Both the position numbers and the translations under genes were made by a program. A stretch of DNA of 64,000 nt from Shimia ponticola (GTDB lineage: Bacteria > Pseudomonadota > Alphaproteobacteria > Rhodobacterales > Rhodobacteraceae), in assembly GCF_007995215.1 (NCBI RefSeq), contig NZ_VCDK01000006.1:584125-648124 (forward strand). The letters are read 5' to 3'. Positions 7,352 through 15,589 of this stretch are shown in pieces. The number at the start of each line of letters is the position of its first letter. Position 1 is the stretch's first letter. A model generated the notes under the pieces. That model saw nothing but the letters and a program-made list of their open reading frames with translations. It did not search any database and had not been told where the DNA came from.

Positions 7352-8734
7352 ATGACCACCTTTTCGTCGGGACACCTTAACAGTGACGAAGTCAAAGCCT
7401 TGTGTGCTCTGGATGAAGGACAAAGAATGGATTTGAAATCTGCGAGAATACAGCCTGCAAAACTGTCCCAGGCAATATCAGCTTTTGCAAACACAGATGG
7501 CGGTGAGCTCTATATTGGCATTGAAGATGATAAAGCCTGGAAGGGATTTGAAAAGCAGGAGGAGGCGAATGGCCTTACGAGTGTAATTTTTGACATGTTC
7601 CCTGTTCAGGACTATCTGCATGCGTCATTCCTGACCGGTGAAGGTCAACATGGGTATGTGCTAAAATTGGAGATATTTCGAACTCCAGATGTTAAATTTG
7701 CCACCAACGGGAATGCCTACACACGGTTTGGAGCGCAAAATAGGAAGGTCGCTGGTTCAGATGCAATTATGCGTCTCAAGTACACGAAGGGAGTGCACTC
7801 GTTTGAAGATGAGTTGGTCAATGACTCGATAGAGGATGTAGTAAACTCCCTTGCAATCCTAGAATTCTCTCTCAGTTTGCCAACTGAGCCTGAGCCAATT
7901 GAATGGCTTAAGAAGCAAAAGCTCATTTCCGGCGGCCGAGCTAATGTTGCCGCATACATGCTCTTCGGCGAGGAGCCGCAAATCGAGTTTCCTAAAGCTG
8001 CGGTCAAGATTTATAGATATAAAACGGCTGCCCCTGAGGGAACACGTGACACGCTTGCATTTGATCCCAAGACCATCGATGGACCACTTGTGTCGATGAT
8101 TTCGGAGGCGGTAAAAACCACCAAGGAAGCTGTCCAAGATATCCCGAAAATCGGTGCGGTTGGTCTTGAGTCGGTTGTTTACCCCGAAGAGGCAATTCAC
8201 GAAGTGTTAACCAATGCCGTATTGCATCGAGATTATAGCGCAAAGGATGAAGTGCACATTCGGATTTTTGACAACAGAATCGAAATATTTAGCCCCGGTA
8301 AGTTGCCTGGGTACGTTACTCCACAGAATATTTTGAAGGAGAGATTTGCCCGAAATCCAAAGATGGTTAGGATCGCCAATAAATTTCCGAACGCCCCAAA
8401 CAAAGACATCGGAGAAGGGTTGAATACTACCTTTGAGAAAATGCGTGAACTAAAGCTTCGCGACCCCGTTATTGCAGAGTCTGAGGCTGGAGTTACAGTT
8501 ACTTTGTTTCATGAACTGCTCGCATCGCCGGAGGAGATTATTAGTAAATACCTTGTTGAACATGGAGAAATAAATAACTCGAAAGCGAGGGAGATTTGTA
8601 GGGAGGGTAGTGAAAACAAAATTAAGCGAGTTTTTGAACGTATGATGGGTTCCGAAATCATTGAAAGAATTCCGGGAAAGAGGGGTAGGGCCACTTCATA
8701 TAGACTTAAGGTGATTGAAGCGGATGAAAGCTGA
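7352..8734 (+). CDS. AlbA_2 (Schlafen-type) ATP-binding protein, probably acquired
   Basis: A 460-residue protein with an N-terminal AlbA_2 domain (EGQRMDLKSARIQPAKLSQA, then FANTDGGELYIGIED), a nucleic-acid-binding fold also found in Schlafen proteins. A GHKL-like ATPase region follows (EEAIHEVLTNAVLHRDYS, then IFDNRIEIFSPGKLPG), and a winged-helix C-terminus (SKAREICREGSENKIKRVFE). Such proteins are regulators or defence-associated factors. ATG 7352 was preferred to 7340 because TGAGGA lies five bases before it. The codon choice is clearly AT-richer than the flanking genes, and the gene sits between a repeat field and a transposase-like gene, so recent transfer is likely. Its target is unknown. 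Confidence 0.8.
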   Translation: MTTFSSGHLNSDEVKALCALDEGQRMDLKSARIQPAKLSQAISAFANTDGGELYIGIEDDKAWKGFEKQEEANGLTSVIFDMFPVQDYLHASFLTGEGQHGYVLKLEIFRTPDVKFATNGNAYTRFGAQNRKVAGSDAIMRLKYTKGVHSFEDELVNDSIEDVVNSLAILEFSLSLPTEPEPIEWLKKQKLISGGRANVAAYMLFGEEPQIEFPKAAVKIYRYKTAAPEGTRDTLAFDPKTIDGPLVSMISEAVKTTKEAVQDIPKIGAVGLESVVYPEEAIHEVLTNAVLHRDYSAKDEVHIRIFDNRIEIFSPGKLPGYVTPQNILKERFARNPKMVRIANKFPNAPNKDIGEGLNTTFEKMRELKLRDPVIAESEAGVTVTLFHELLASPEEIISKYLVEHGEINNSKAREICREGSENKIKRVFERMMGSEIIERIPGKRGRATSYRLKVIEADES

Positions 8735-8810
8735 TTGTCTACCTCGGTGCTAGAAGCACGATGCCAAAAGAGAAATTGCCGAGCTATGAAAGACGCCGAT
8801 CCCACTCCAA

Positions 8811-9326
8811 TCACTCTGCATCACGTCTGGCATCGCGACTCACCGACGAATGCGGCCACTCATCGGGCGCGCTCACATATCCATGCTTCACTGGATTCCA
8901 CGCGCAATACCGCATGTGATGCCAATAATCGGCCTCGTTTCGGATCAAATGCTCCCAAAATCGGGGTTGCCAAGACCCCACCTCGCCCTTCCGGCGTAGG
9001 GCGGGGTTCACCCCGCCGTACAATGCGCCAACCGGGGCAGGCGGGATAAATCCCGCCCTGCGGCAGCGGCGGGAAAAACCCGCCTTAATCGCACCCCAGC
9101 GTGTTGAAAAATCTGCGTCGCCATCTGGCAATGTCCAAACTGCGTGCAAATGATCCGGCAGCACCACCATCGCCTCAATTCGAAACGGCCGCCGCCTTTG
9201 CACCTCTGCCACCGCAGCTCGCAAATCCGCAACCCGGTCCACGAGCATCCCTGACGACCGATCCGCCAAGTTCACCGTAAAGAAAAACGTCCCACCCGGC
9301 GCATGGGCTCTCACATAGCGCGGCAT
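8811..9326 (-). CDS. REP-associated tyrosine transposase (RAYT), with REP palindromes in frame
   Basis: A Y1-type single-strand transposase of the TnpA-REP family, 171 residues. The HUH motif is LPDHLHAVW with His59 and His61. The likely catalytic Tyr140 is in MRYCAWNPVKHG, and the family box WQPRFWEHLIRNE precedes it. Residues 81-109 form an insert-like Gly/Pro-rich segment encoded by DNA holding three REP-like palindromes (9000-9084). The frame is open and the catalytic residues are present, so the protein may be active. A degenerate relative lies at 9962-10372. Confidence 0.88.
   Translation of the reverse strand: MPRYVRAHAPGGTFFFTVNLADRSSGMLVDRVADLRAAVAEVQRRRPFRIEAMVVLPDHLHAVWTLPDGDADFSTRWGAIKAGFSRRCRRAGFIPPAPVGALYGGVNPALRRKGEVGSWQPRFWEHLIRNEADYWHHMRYCAWNPVKHGYVSAPDEWPHSSVSRDARRDAE
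9000..9084. repeat. Three REP-like palindromes inside the RAYT gene
   Basis: GGCGGGGT/ACCCCGCC (9000-9007, 9010-9017), GGCGGGAT/ATCCCGCC (9040-9047, 9050-9057) and GGCGGG/CCCGCC (9068-9073, 9079-9084). All share a GGCGGG core. They lie in the coding strand of the transposase without breaking its frame. Confidence 0.8.
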
Positions 9327-9350
9327 GGCCTTACCCTATCGGGCGGGCAC

Positions 9351-9497
9351 TTAACCAAATCCTAACCAAGCCCCCCAGGGCCACAGCCGCCGCCACCAAC
9401 GCGCGCGGCTCTCTGTGATCTCACACTCCACCTCACCGCCCGGTACCGGTCGCAGGCCTGCACGTTTCAGAACCTCACGCTCCATACGGCGGTCCAT
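9351..9497 (-). CDS. Possible 48-residue basic protein between antitoxin and RAYT
   Basis: A short frame starting at ATG 9497, with two further in-frame options: an ATG twelve bases downstream and a GTG eighteen bases upstream. It encodes a basic helix (MDRRMEREVLKRAGLRP) and a Trp-rich tail (ARWWRRLWPWGAWLGFG) that could touch a membrane. It follows the Phd-like gene in the same frame, after its stop, and ends 24 bases before the RAYT start. It does not resemble a RelE, ParE or Doc toxin. The coding call is weak and no clear ribosome site is seen. Confidence 0.25.
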   Translation of the reverse strand: MDRRMEREVLKRAGLRPVPGGEVECEITESRARWWRRLWPWGAWLGFG

Positions 9498-9554
9498 TTG
9501 CGTGCGTTGGATCACCTCGGCGGCCTCTCGGTTCGTGTCGCAGCCCGTGCGGCC

Positions 9555-9788
9555 TCAGCGAAAGAAACCGGGCTCGCGCTTGCCGTCGATGATCGCGTCG
9601 ATGTCCTCCTGGCTCCAGATGCGTTTGAGCATGTCCATCGAGACCAGCGCAGCCTCGGGACGTTCGTGGCGGGTCAGGACGATATAGGCGTCGGGGTGCT
9701 GGACGTGGCTGATCAGGTGACTGAGTTGATCGCGGGCCTGCGTCGTGGAAACGCGTTTGGGACGGGGGATGGTCAGCGTCATGGGCAT
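9555..9788 (-). CDS. Phd/YefM-type antitoxin, orphan
   Basis: A 77-residue protein with the Phd/YefM fold: VSTTQARDQLSHLISHVQ as the DNA-binding part, YIVLTRHERPEAALVSMD as the central strands and a C-terminal helix WSQEDIDAIIDGKREPGFF that would wrap a toxin. ATG 9788 gives MPMTLTIPRPKR; ATG 9782 is equally possible. The frame stays open to 9902, but that extension is not family-like. No recognisable toxin gene follows: only the doubtful 48-residue frame and then a RAYT. It is either an orphan regulator or the remnant of a lost toxin-antitoxin pair. Confidence 0.75.
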   Translation of the reverse strand: MPMTLTIPRPKRVSTTQARDQLSHLISHVQHPDAYIVLTRHERPEAALVSMDMLKRIWSQEDIDAIIDGKREPGFFR

Positions 9789-9961
9789 GTCCGTTTTGGG
9801 GAAACGGATGGGATATTTCGTGCAAAACGTACATTTTCCGTCAGTGCACCGCACGGCGTCTGTACAGAGAGCGCACGTTCTCTCTCTTGGAGAACGGCGC
9901 AATATCGAGGCGTTATGCAGCCCTTTCCGGTCGGCTCGCGCGGTGCAATCGCCTCTCGCAA

Positions 9962-10372
9962 CTAAGCTGCCACTCCCAACCGATGCACAGAACTAAAGGG
10001 CCAATCCTCGGCCTGTTCTACCAGACGCCACGCGACCGGCTGCGCGTGGATGTCGGCCACGGTGCGGGGGATGTCTTCGGACATCACGGGCGCGACCCAT
10101 GCGGGATGCAGGGCCACGGGTTGGGGGAGGTGGCGCATCAAGGTCTTGGTGAAGCGTTGCCAACGGGGCAAAGGCTCCACTGTTGCAGGAAGTTGCCAGA
10201 CGGCGTGGATAGATTGAGGCAGGACGACCATAGCGCGTGTCGTCAGTGGTCCCTCGGTCGCCGTAGCGCGATAACAGTCGCGCAGAAGGGCGATGTGGTG
10301 CGTCAGGCTAAGGTCTGTGTCGCGCAGGTGGCTGGCAAAGCGCCATGTGCGGGGGCGGTCAATGGGTGTCAT
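9962..10372 (-). CDS. Degenerate RAYT-like protein lacking the HUH pair
   Basis: 136 residues that follow the RAYT scaffold: LTTRAMVVLPQSIHAVWQLP aligns with RIEAMVVLPDHLHAVWTLP of the gene at 8811-9326, and the C-terminal AEDWPFSSVHR matches the family DWPxSS box. The first catalytic His is replaced by Ser54, and the Tyr-containing NPVKHG segment is replaced by DIHAQPVAWRLV without Tyr. Strand transfer should therefore be impossible. The frame is nevertheless intact, which suggests either very recent decay or retention for DNA binding. Overlap with neighbouring genes is absent. Confidence 0.7.
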   Translation of the reverse strand: MTPIDRPRTWRFASHLRDTDLSLTHHIALLRDCYRATATEGPLTTRAMVVLPQSIHAVWQLPATVEPLPRWQRFTKTLMRHLPQPVALHPAWVAPVMSEDIPRTVADIHAQPVAWRLVEQAEDWPFSSVHRLGVAA

Positions 10373-10407
10373 ACACGCAGAGTGGCGCGGTTATGGTTAA
10401 TGACGGG

Positions 10408-11166
10408 TTACTGCGCCTGATCCAAAAAGACCCGAACAGCCGCCTCAAACTCCCGCGGTTTCTCGGCGTGCAGCCAGTGTCCCGCACCCGGAATCTTGGC
10501 AAACCGACTGTTCGGGAACAGCTCTCTGATCCTTGGGCGTGCCTCTGGAAGAACGTAGTCAGAGGTGGCGCCGGCGAGGAACAGAGCAGGTGCCTCGCAG
10601 CTGCCGGATATATCGGGAAATCCAATGATGTCAGGCATTTGTTCGGCGAGAATGTCGAGATTCAGTCGCCATGTGCGGGTCTTCACGTCAAGCGATTGGA
10701 GCAGGAAGGCGCGCGTCGTCGGGTCAGGTATCTGACTGACCAATGCAGCATCCGCGTCGCTGCGCTTTTCAATGCCGCTCAGGTCAAGCGCTTGCATCGC
10801 TTCGATCAGCGGCAGTTGCGTGTGCCCGTAGGCCACAGGCGCGATGTCGGCCACGATCAGCTTGCGGATCGGCGCGCCGTTCAGCGCGGCGACCATTGCC
10901 GCCTTGCCCCCCATGGAGTGTCCCAAAAGGTCGACGGTCCCGAAGCGGGCGATCACCTCTTGTAGGTCACCAGCCAGAGCGGCGTAGCTGTGATCCGGGT
11001 CCCAGAACGATCTTGCATGGTTGCGCATATCAACAGTGATGACGCGGCGGCTTTCGGCCAACCGTTTGGCGATGACGCCCCAGTTGCGGCCAGAGCCAAA
11101 AAGCCCATGCGCGATGATCAGTGGCGTGCCGCCTGTGCCGAATTCCTGAAAGGCCAACATGCGCAT
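10408..11166 (-). CDS. Alpha/beta hydrolase, YbfF/ABHD11-like esterase
   Basis: A 252-residue hydrolase. HGLFGSGRNWG near residue 20 gives the oxyanion-hole loop, LGHSMGGKAA carries the nucleophilic Ser near residue 92, and GAGHWLHAEKP near the end carries the catalytic His. The Asp is probably in ATSDYVLPEARP. The pattern VDMRNHARSFWDPDHSYAAL is typical of the YbfF and ABHD11 group, which cleave acyl-CoA or small esters in vitro. ATG 11160 is an alternative start. The gene is alone on its strand and its natural substrate cannot be read from sequence. Confidence 0.88.
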   Translation of the reverse strand: MRMLAFQEFGTGGTPLIIAHGLFGSGRNWGVIAKRLAESRRVITVDMRNHARSFWDPDHSYAALAGDLQEVIARFGTVDLLGHSMGGKAAMVAALNGAPIRKLIVADIAPVAYGHTQLPLIEAMQALDLSGIEKRSDADAALVSQIPDPTTRAFLLQSLDVKTRTWRLNLDILAEQMPDIIGFPDISGSCEAPALFLAGATSDYVLPEARPRIRELFPNSRFAKIPGAGHWLHAEKPREFEAAVRVFLDQAQ

Positions 11167-11219
11167 GGGCTTAGCGGATCAGGGGTGACATCGCCAGAGC
11201 TTCGCGGCTAGATCAGGTC

Positions 11220-11588
11220 ATGGACCCGACCGAGCTTCAGAAAGAACTGACCAAATTGCAGGCGGAAATCGCTGATCGCTACGGCATCAAGGGACGGACG
11301 CTGCGCGATCAGGTACGGAAATTGGGCCGCTGGTTGCCTCGTTATGAGCGCGGACAAGCGCGGGTGCTGGTCGAGGCCGAGACCGCTTTGCAGCATCCAA
11401 AGATGGCGATGTTGGTCCAGCCCAAGCCATTTCACCACGCCAAGACGGCATTGATGATGCATCTGGAAGGGATCGACCCCGCCGAGCGGCGCAAGGGTAT
11501 GATGCTCAGCATTGCTGCTACTATTTTGGTAAACGTGGTTTGCGCAATTGGTGTATTGGCGCTGCTCTGGTTTCTCGTGCAAGATTGA
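11220..11588 (+). CDS. Small membrane-anchored protein of unknown function
   Basis: 122 residues. The N-terminal 65 are helical and charged (PTELQKELTKLQAEIADRYG, RTLRDQVRKLGRWLPRYERG), and a single membrane helix lies at about 96-119 (SIAATILVNVVCAIGVLALL). It would sit in the inner membrane with the N-terminal part in the cytoplasm. The start is 53 bases from the divergent hydrolase gene. I do not recognise the family. Confidence 0.75.
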   Translation: MDPTELQKELTKLQAEIADRYGIKGRTLRDQVRKLGRWLPRYERGQARVLVEAETALQHPKMAMLVQPKPFHHAKTALMMHLEGIDPAERRKGMMLSIAATILVNVVCAIGVLALLWFLVQD

Positions 11589-11742
11589 CCTGTGGGGCGC
11601 GTGTGATCCACGGCTTTTGAACTAAGGCCGGTCTTTCGGGAGTGCGTTGCCGATGATAGCCATGAGGTGTGGGGCCTGTGGCAAACGCAGCTGGATCGGC
11701 GACGATGGTCGCGATCGCAGGCAAAAGAGAGAGGGTGACCGG

Positions 11743-12285
11743 ATGAAGGGAGTGGTTTTTGTCGAACTGCTAAACATGGCTGAGTCCGCATTTGGCGAAG
11801 ACGCGGTTGATGAGGTTCTGGATTCAGCCGATCTTGAAAACGACGGGGCGTACACGGCGGTTGGGAACTATCCCTGCGCGGAACTTATGAAGATCGTTGA
11901 AGGGTTCAGCGAAAAATCCGGCGCCAGCCCAGAAGTGCTTCAACGCAAGTTTGGTCACTGGATGATGGAATTCTTTGAACGCGGGTATCCCGAATTCTTT
12001 GCTGGCAAGGAAAACGCGTTCGAAATGCTCAACGCGATCGAAGACGAAATCCACGTTGAAGTGCGCAAACTTTATCCGGATGCCGAGCTGCCGACGTTTC
12101 GCACCCGGCAGGTGAGCGACGCCCATCTTGAGATGATCTACAGTTCACCAAGGCCCCTAGCCGAATTCTGCCATGGCCTGATCGAAGCTTGTGTGGGCCA
12201 CTTTGGCCAGACCGCCGAGATCACGGCGCAGCCGACGGTGGGCCGGTCCGACTCCATGACATTCCAGATCGCGCTGGCCGCGTAA
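11743..12285 (+). CDS. H-NOX heme-based nitric oxide sensor
   Basis: Heme-binding gas sensor of 180 residues. The proximal heme ligand is His104 in EDEIHVEVRKLYPD, and the propionate-binding Y-x-S-x-R motif is YSSPR at 133-137; both are two residues beyond their canonical positions. ATG 11743 (MKGVVFVELL) is the family start; the open frame upstream is not similar. The histidine kinase gene starts 10 bases after the stop, the usual arrangement in which NO-bound H-NOX inhibits the kinase. In other bacteria such pairs control biofilm or quorum behaviour. Confidence 0.93.
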   Translation: MKGVVFVELLNMAESAFGEDAVDEVLDSADLENDGAYTAVGNYPCAELMKIVEGFSEKSGASPEVLQRKFGHWMMEFFERGYPEFFAGKENAFEMLNAIEDEIHVEVRKLYPDAELPTFRTRQVSDAHLEMIYSSPRPLAEFCHGLIEACVGHFGQTAEITAQPTVGRSDSMTFQIALAA

Positions 12286-12295
12286 CGGACGGCAG

Positions 12296-14032
12296 GTGGG
12301 TTCGGACGAAGACAAGGGCGTTTCGCGCCGCCGCTACAACCGGGCGGTTGCTGCGCGTGCAGAGGCTGAAAAGCTTCTCGATGAAAAGAGCCGTGCCTTG
12401 TTCGAGGCAAACGAAGCGCTGCGCGAACATCAATCCGCCCTAGAAGACACCGTGCGCGAACGAACCGCTGATCTTCAGGCCGCGCTGCAAAAAGCACAGA
12501 TGGCTTCTGAGGTCCGGGCCCGGTTCATCGCAACGATGAGCCATGAAATCCGCACCCCGTTAGGGGGATTGATGGGGATCGTCGACCTTCTGCACATGGA
12601 AGAGAGCGATCCTAAGAAACAAGAACTTCTATCCTTTGCCAAGACGTCCGGCACCGCGTTGAAAACCATCGTGAATGACGTGCTTGATTTCTCCAAAATG
12701 GAGGCGGGCGCGTTCCAATTCAAAACCGAACAGGTCGATATCAGGTCGCTGGCTACCGGCGTTGCAGCGCTTGCGCGGTATTCGGCGGATGAAACCGAGC
12801 GTGAGATAGAAGTCGAAATTGGCGATGATGTTCCGCAGCGGTTTTATGGCGATGCAACGCGCATCCGGCAGGTCATCTCAAACTTGGTCAGCAACGCGGT
12901 TCGATATTCGACCGACGGTTTGATCTCGGTCAGGGCGCGGATGATCGAGGTGGATGATGCGCCGTGGCTGCGCGTTGAGGTCGAGGATTTTGGCGTCGGG
13001 ATCGCCGCTGATAAGCGGGATGATCTCTTCAAGGACTTCTCGCAGGTGTCTAACGAATTGAGCGATCAGGCACAGGGAACGGGCCTTGGATTGGCCATCA
13101 GCCGCCGCATCATCGAAGGCGCGAACGGGCACATTGGGGTCGATAGTGAACTGGGTGTCGGTTCGACGTTTTGGTTCGAGATTCCGATTGAAGAGGTACC
13201 GCATGCGCCTTTGTCCGACCCAACGACGACGGCCGAAGTGGACAATGCAGAAGATATTGTCCGCGGCGCGCGGGTCCTCTTGGCAGAGGACAATACGATC
13301 AACCAGACCCTGCTCATGCGGTTCCTGAAGAAGATGGGCGTCGTCGCTACGCTGGCAGAGAACGGGCAGGTGGCCGTGGATCTGTTCAGGCCCGGTGCCT
13401 TTGACCTGATCTTGATGGATGTTGCGATGCCCGTGATGGACGGGCTTCAGGCGATCAGACATATCCGCGACGCGCATCCGCCCGATCAGGTTCCGCCGAT
13501 TTCACTACTGACCGCGCATGTGATGGAGACGGTTGCGGATGACGCGATTGCAGTCGGGGTGGAGCATGTCTTGAGCAAACCGATTGCGTTTGACGATCTG
13601 CGCCTTGGAATCGCGAGCCTGATGACAGGGCGGAAAGTGCATTCGCTGTCACTGTCCGCGCCGCAAGCAGGGTCCCATGTGCCTGTCATGGACCTGATGT
13701 CAGAGGATATCAGTGCGGGATTGGCAGCCAGTCTGTCAGGTGCCGAGATCGAGGAATTGGCAGCGCAATTCGTCACGGATGCCGAATCTCTTTGGGCGGA
13801 TGTCATGAAACATTCGGATGATGCTGCCAGTCGTGGGAACTGCAAAGCGCCTGCCCATGCTTTGAAGGGCGCTGCAGGGTTGCTGGGCTTCGCCACGGTT
13901 TCGGAACATGCGGCGATGGTCGAGGAAAGCTGCGCGTTTCTGGACGCAGAGGATTTCGACGTGATCGGCGGAATGATCGCAAGCGAACTGGACCGCATCC
14001 GTGCCACGCTTCCGAGCGGGGCCTCTGCGTAA
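12296..14032 (+). CDS. Hybrid histidine kinase partnered with H-NOX
   Basis: A soluble 578-residue kinase starting at GTG. An N-terminal coiled coil (about 15-70) is followed by HisKA with His83 in MSHEIRTPL, a HATPase domain (NLVSNAVRYS, then GVGIAADKRDD and GTGLGLAIS), a receiver domain with Asp375 in LMDVAMPVMDG, and an Hpt domain with His521 in PAHALKGAAGLL. There is no membrane segment or separate sensor domain, so H-NOX is the likely input. The phosphate would pass His-Asp-His to an outside response regulator not encoded here. GGCAGG before the GTG is a weak ribosome site. Confidence 0.93.
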   Translation: MGSDEDKGVSRRRYNRAVAARAEAEKLLDEKSRALFEANEALREHQSALEDTVRERTADLQAALQKAQMASEVRARFIATMSHEIRTPLGGLMGIVDLLHMEESDPKKQELLSFAKTSGTALKTIVNDVLDFSKMEAGAFQFKTEQVDIRSLATGVAALARYSADETEREIEVEIGDDVPQRFYGDATRIRQVISNLVSNAVRYSTDGLISVRARMIEVDDAPWLRVEVEDFGVGIAADKRDDLFKDFSQVSNELSDQAQGTGLGLAISRRIIEGANGHIGVDSELGVGSTFWFEIPIEEVPHAPLSDPTTTAEVDNAEDIVRGARVLLAEDNTINQTLLMRFLKKMGVVATLAENGQVAVDLFRPGAFDLILMDVAMPVMDGLQAIRHIRDAHPPDQVPPISLLTAHVMETVADDAIAVGVEHVLSKPIAFDDLRLGIASLMTGRKVHSLSLSAPQAGSHVPVMDLMSEDISAGLAASLSGAEIEELAAQFVTDAESLWADVMKHSDDAASRGNCKAPAHALKGAAGLLGFATVSEHAAMVEESCAFLDAEDFDVIGGMIASELDRIRATLPSGASA

Positions 14033-14043
14033 TCTCCAAAAGA

Positions 14044-14070
14044 AAAGGCCGGGGAGGGACCCCGGCCTTT
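14044..14070. terminator. Bidirectional terminator between kinase and glyA
   Basis: AAAGGCCGGGG (14044-14054) pairs with CCCCGGCCTTT (14060-14070) around AGGGA. On the minus strand the stem is followed by TTTTCTTTT, giving a strong terminator for glyA; on the plus strand it is followed only by TTTGG. Confidence 0.9.
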
Positions 14071-14095
14071 GGTATTCTCTCAGAACCAGCTTTGA

Positions 14096-15385
14096 TTAGG
14101 AATAAAGCGGGAAACGCGCGCACATTTCGGCGACTTCTGCTTTGACCTTTTCTTCGACAGCCGCGTTTCCTTCTTCACCATTGGCGGCAAGGCCGTCGAC
14201 GACTTCATTGATCCAGTCCGCGATTTGGCGGAACTCGGCCTCGCCAAAGCCACGGGTGGTGCCAGCCGGTGTCCCAAGACGGATGCCCGAGGTGACCATT
14301 GGTTTTTCCGGGTCAAACGGGACGCCGTTTTTGTTGCAGGTAATGTGGGCGCGGCCCAATGCTTTCTCGGTCGCGTTGCCCTTCACACCCTTGGGGCGCA
14401 GGTCGACAAGCATGACGTGAGTGTCGGTGCCGTTCGTGACCGTCGCCAAACCGCCTTTTTCCAGCTGATCGGCCAGTGCCTGAGCGTTCTTGATGACCTG
14501 TTTTTGGTAGGTTTTGAACGACGGTTGCAGAGCCTCACCGAACGCAACAGCCTTGGCTGCGATCACGTGCATCAGCGGTCCGCCCTGAATGCCAGGGAAG
14601 ATGGCCGAGTTGACCTTTTTTGCGATCGCTTCGTTGTTGGTCAGGATCATGCCGCCGCGTGGTCCGCGTAGGGTTTTGTGCGTAGTTGTCGTTGCAACGT
14701 CGACGTGCGGGAACGGATCGGGATATTCACCTGCCGCGATCAGACCGGCAAAGTGTGCAACGTCCGCGAGCAACCATGCGCCGACGCTGTCTGCGATTTC
14801 GCGGAACTTGGCGAAATCCAAATGGCGTGGGATGGCCGATCCGCCTGCGATGATCATCGCTGGCTTATGCTCTTGGGCCAGACGCGCGACCTCGTCATAG
14901 TCGATCAGGTTGGTGTCTTTTGACACGCCGTACTGGACCGCCTTGAACCATTTGCCGGATTGGTTAGGCGCCGCACCGTGGGTCAAGTGACCGCCTGCAT
15001 CCAATGACATGCCAAGGATGGTGTCGCCGGGTTTGATCAGTGCTTGAAAGACACCTTGGTTGGCCTGCGAGCCCGAGTTTGGCTGTACGTTGGCGTATTC
15101 CACGCCAAAGAGTTGCTTGGCACGCTCAATGGCCAGGTTTTCGGCGACATCGACATATTGGCATCCGCCGTAATAACGGCGACCTGGATAGCCCTCGGCG
15201 TATTTGTTTGTCATGACCGAGCCCTGTGCGTCGAGCACGGCCTTGGACACGATGTTTTCCGACGCGATCAGTTCGATCTCGTCGCGCTGACGGCCGAGTT
15301 CCTGATCAATGGCCGCAGCCAGTTCCGGGTCGGTATCAGCAACCGACTGGGTGAAAAACGCGGCTTCGCGATGGGGGGCATTCAT
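14096..15385 (-). CDS. glyA: Serine hydroxymethyltransferase
   Basis: PLP enzyme that converts serine and tetrahydrofolate into glycine and methylene-tetrahydrofolate, the main one-carbon source. The PLP lysine is in [16 protein letters not shown]. Other signatures are [30 protein letters not shown] and the folate-side [11 protein letters not shown]. At 429 residues the length is normal. ATG 15385 is preceded by AAGGAGA at good spacing. The 204 bases upstream, shared with nadK in divergent orientation, show no riboswitch that I can recognise. Confidence 0.97.
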   Translation of the reverse strand: MNAPHREAAFFTQSVADTDPELAAAIDQELGRQRDEIELIASENIVSKAVLDAQGSVMTNKYAEGYPGRRYYGGCQYVDVAENLAIERAKQLFGVEYANVQPNSGSQANQGVFQALIKPGDTILGMSLDAGGHLTHGAAPNQSGKWFKAVQYGVSKDTNLIDYDEVARLAQEHKPAMIIAGGSAIPRHLDFAKFREIADSVGAWLLADVAHFAGLIAAGEYPDPFPHVDVATTTTHKTLRGPRGGMILTNNEAIAKKVNSAIFPGIQGGPLMHVIAAKAVAFGEALQPSFKTYQKQVIKNAQALADQLEKGGLATVTNGTDTHVMLVDLRPKGVKGNATEKALGRAHITCNKNGVPFDPEKPMVTSGIRLGTPAGTTRGFGEAEFRQIADWINEVVDGLAANGEEGNAAVEEKVKAEVAEMCARFPLYS

Positions 15386-15589
15386 GACGTGTCTCCTTTT
15401 GGAGGCTCTGTAAGGGACGTTTCCTATCGGAAATACTCAAAAATCGACTTCGGACAAGGCGATTCCGTCCAGATTGCAGAAAAGCGAGGGAATAAGTGTT
15501 CGCATCCGATCCTTGCCTTTCCTTTGGGCGCAGGCGATGACTTTGGGAAACAGGGGTGCAAACGGTCCCTCAGGGAAGGAAGCAAAGCC

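Noticed and set aside
9779..9961. Cysteine-rich N-terminal extension of the antitoxin frame (TCALCTDAVRCTDGKCTFC)
   Set aside because: The CxxC pairs look like a metal site, but the family start is at 9788 or 9782, and the extension covers the presumed promoter region, so the pattern is judged accidental.
15386..15589. A riboswitch upstream of glyA
   Set aside because: Glycine, SAM and THF riboswitch cores were looked for by eye in the 204-base divergent region and none was found.
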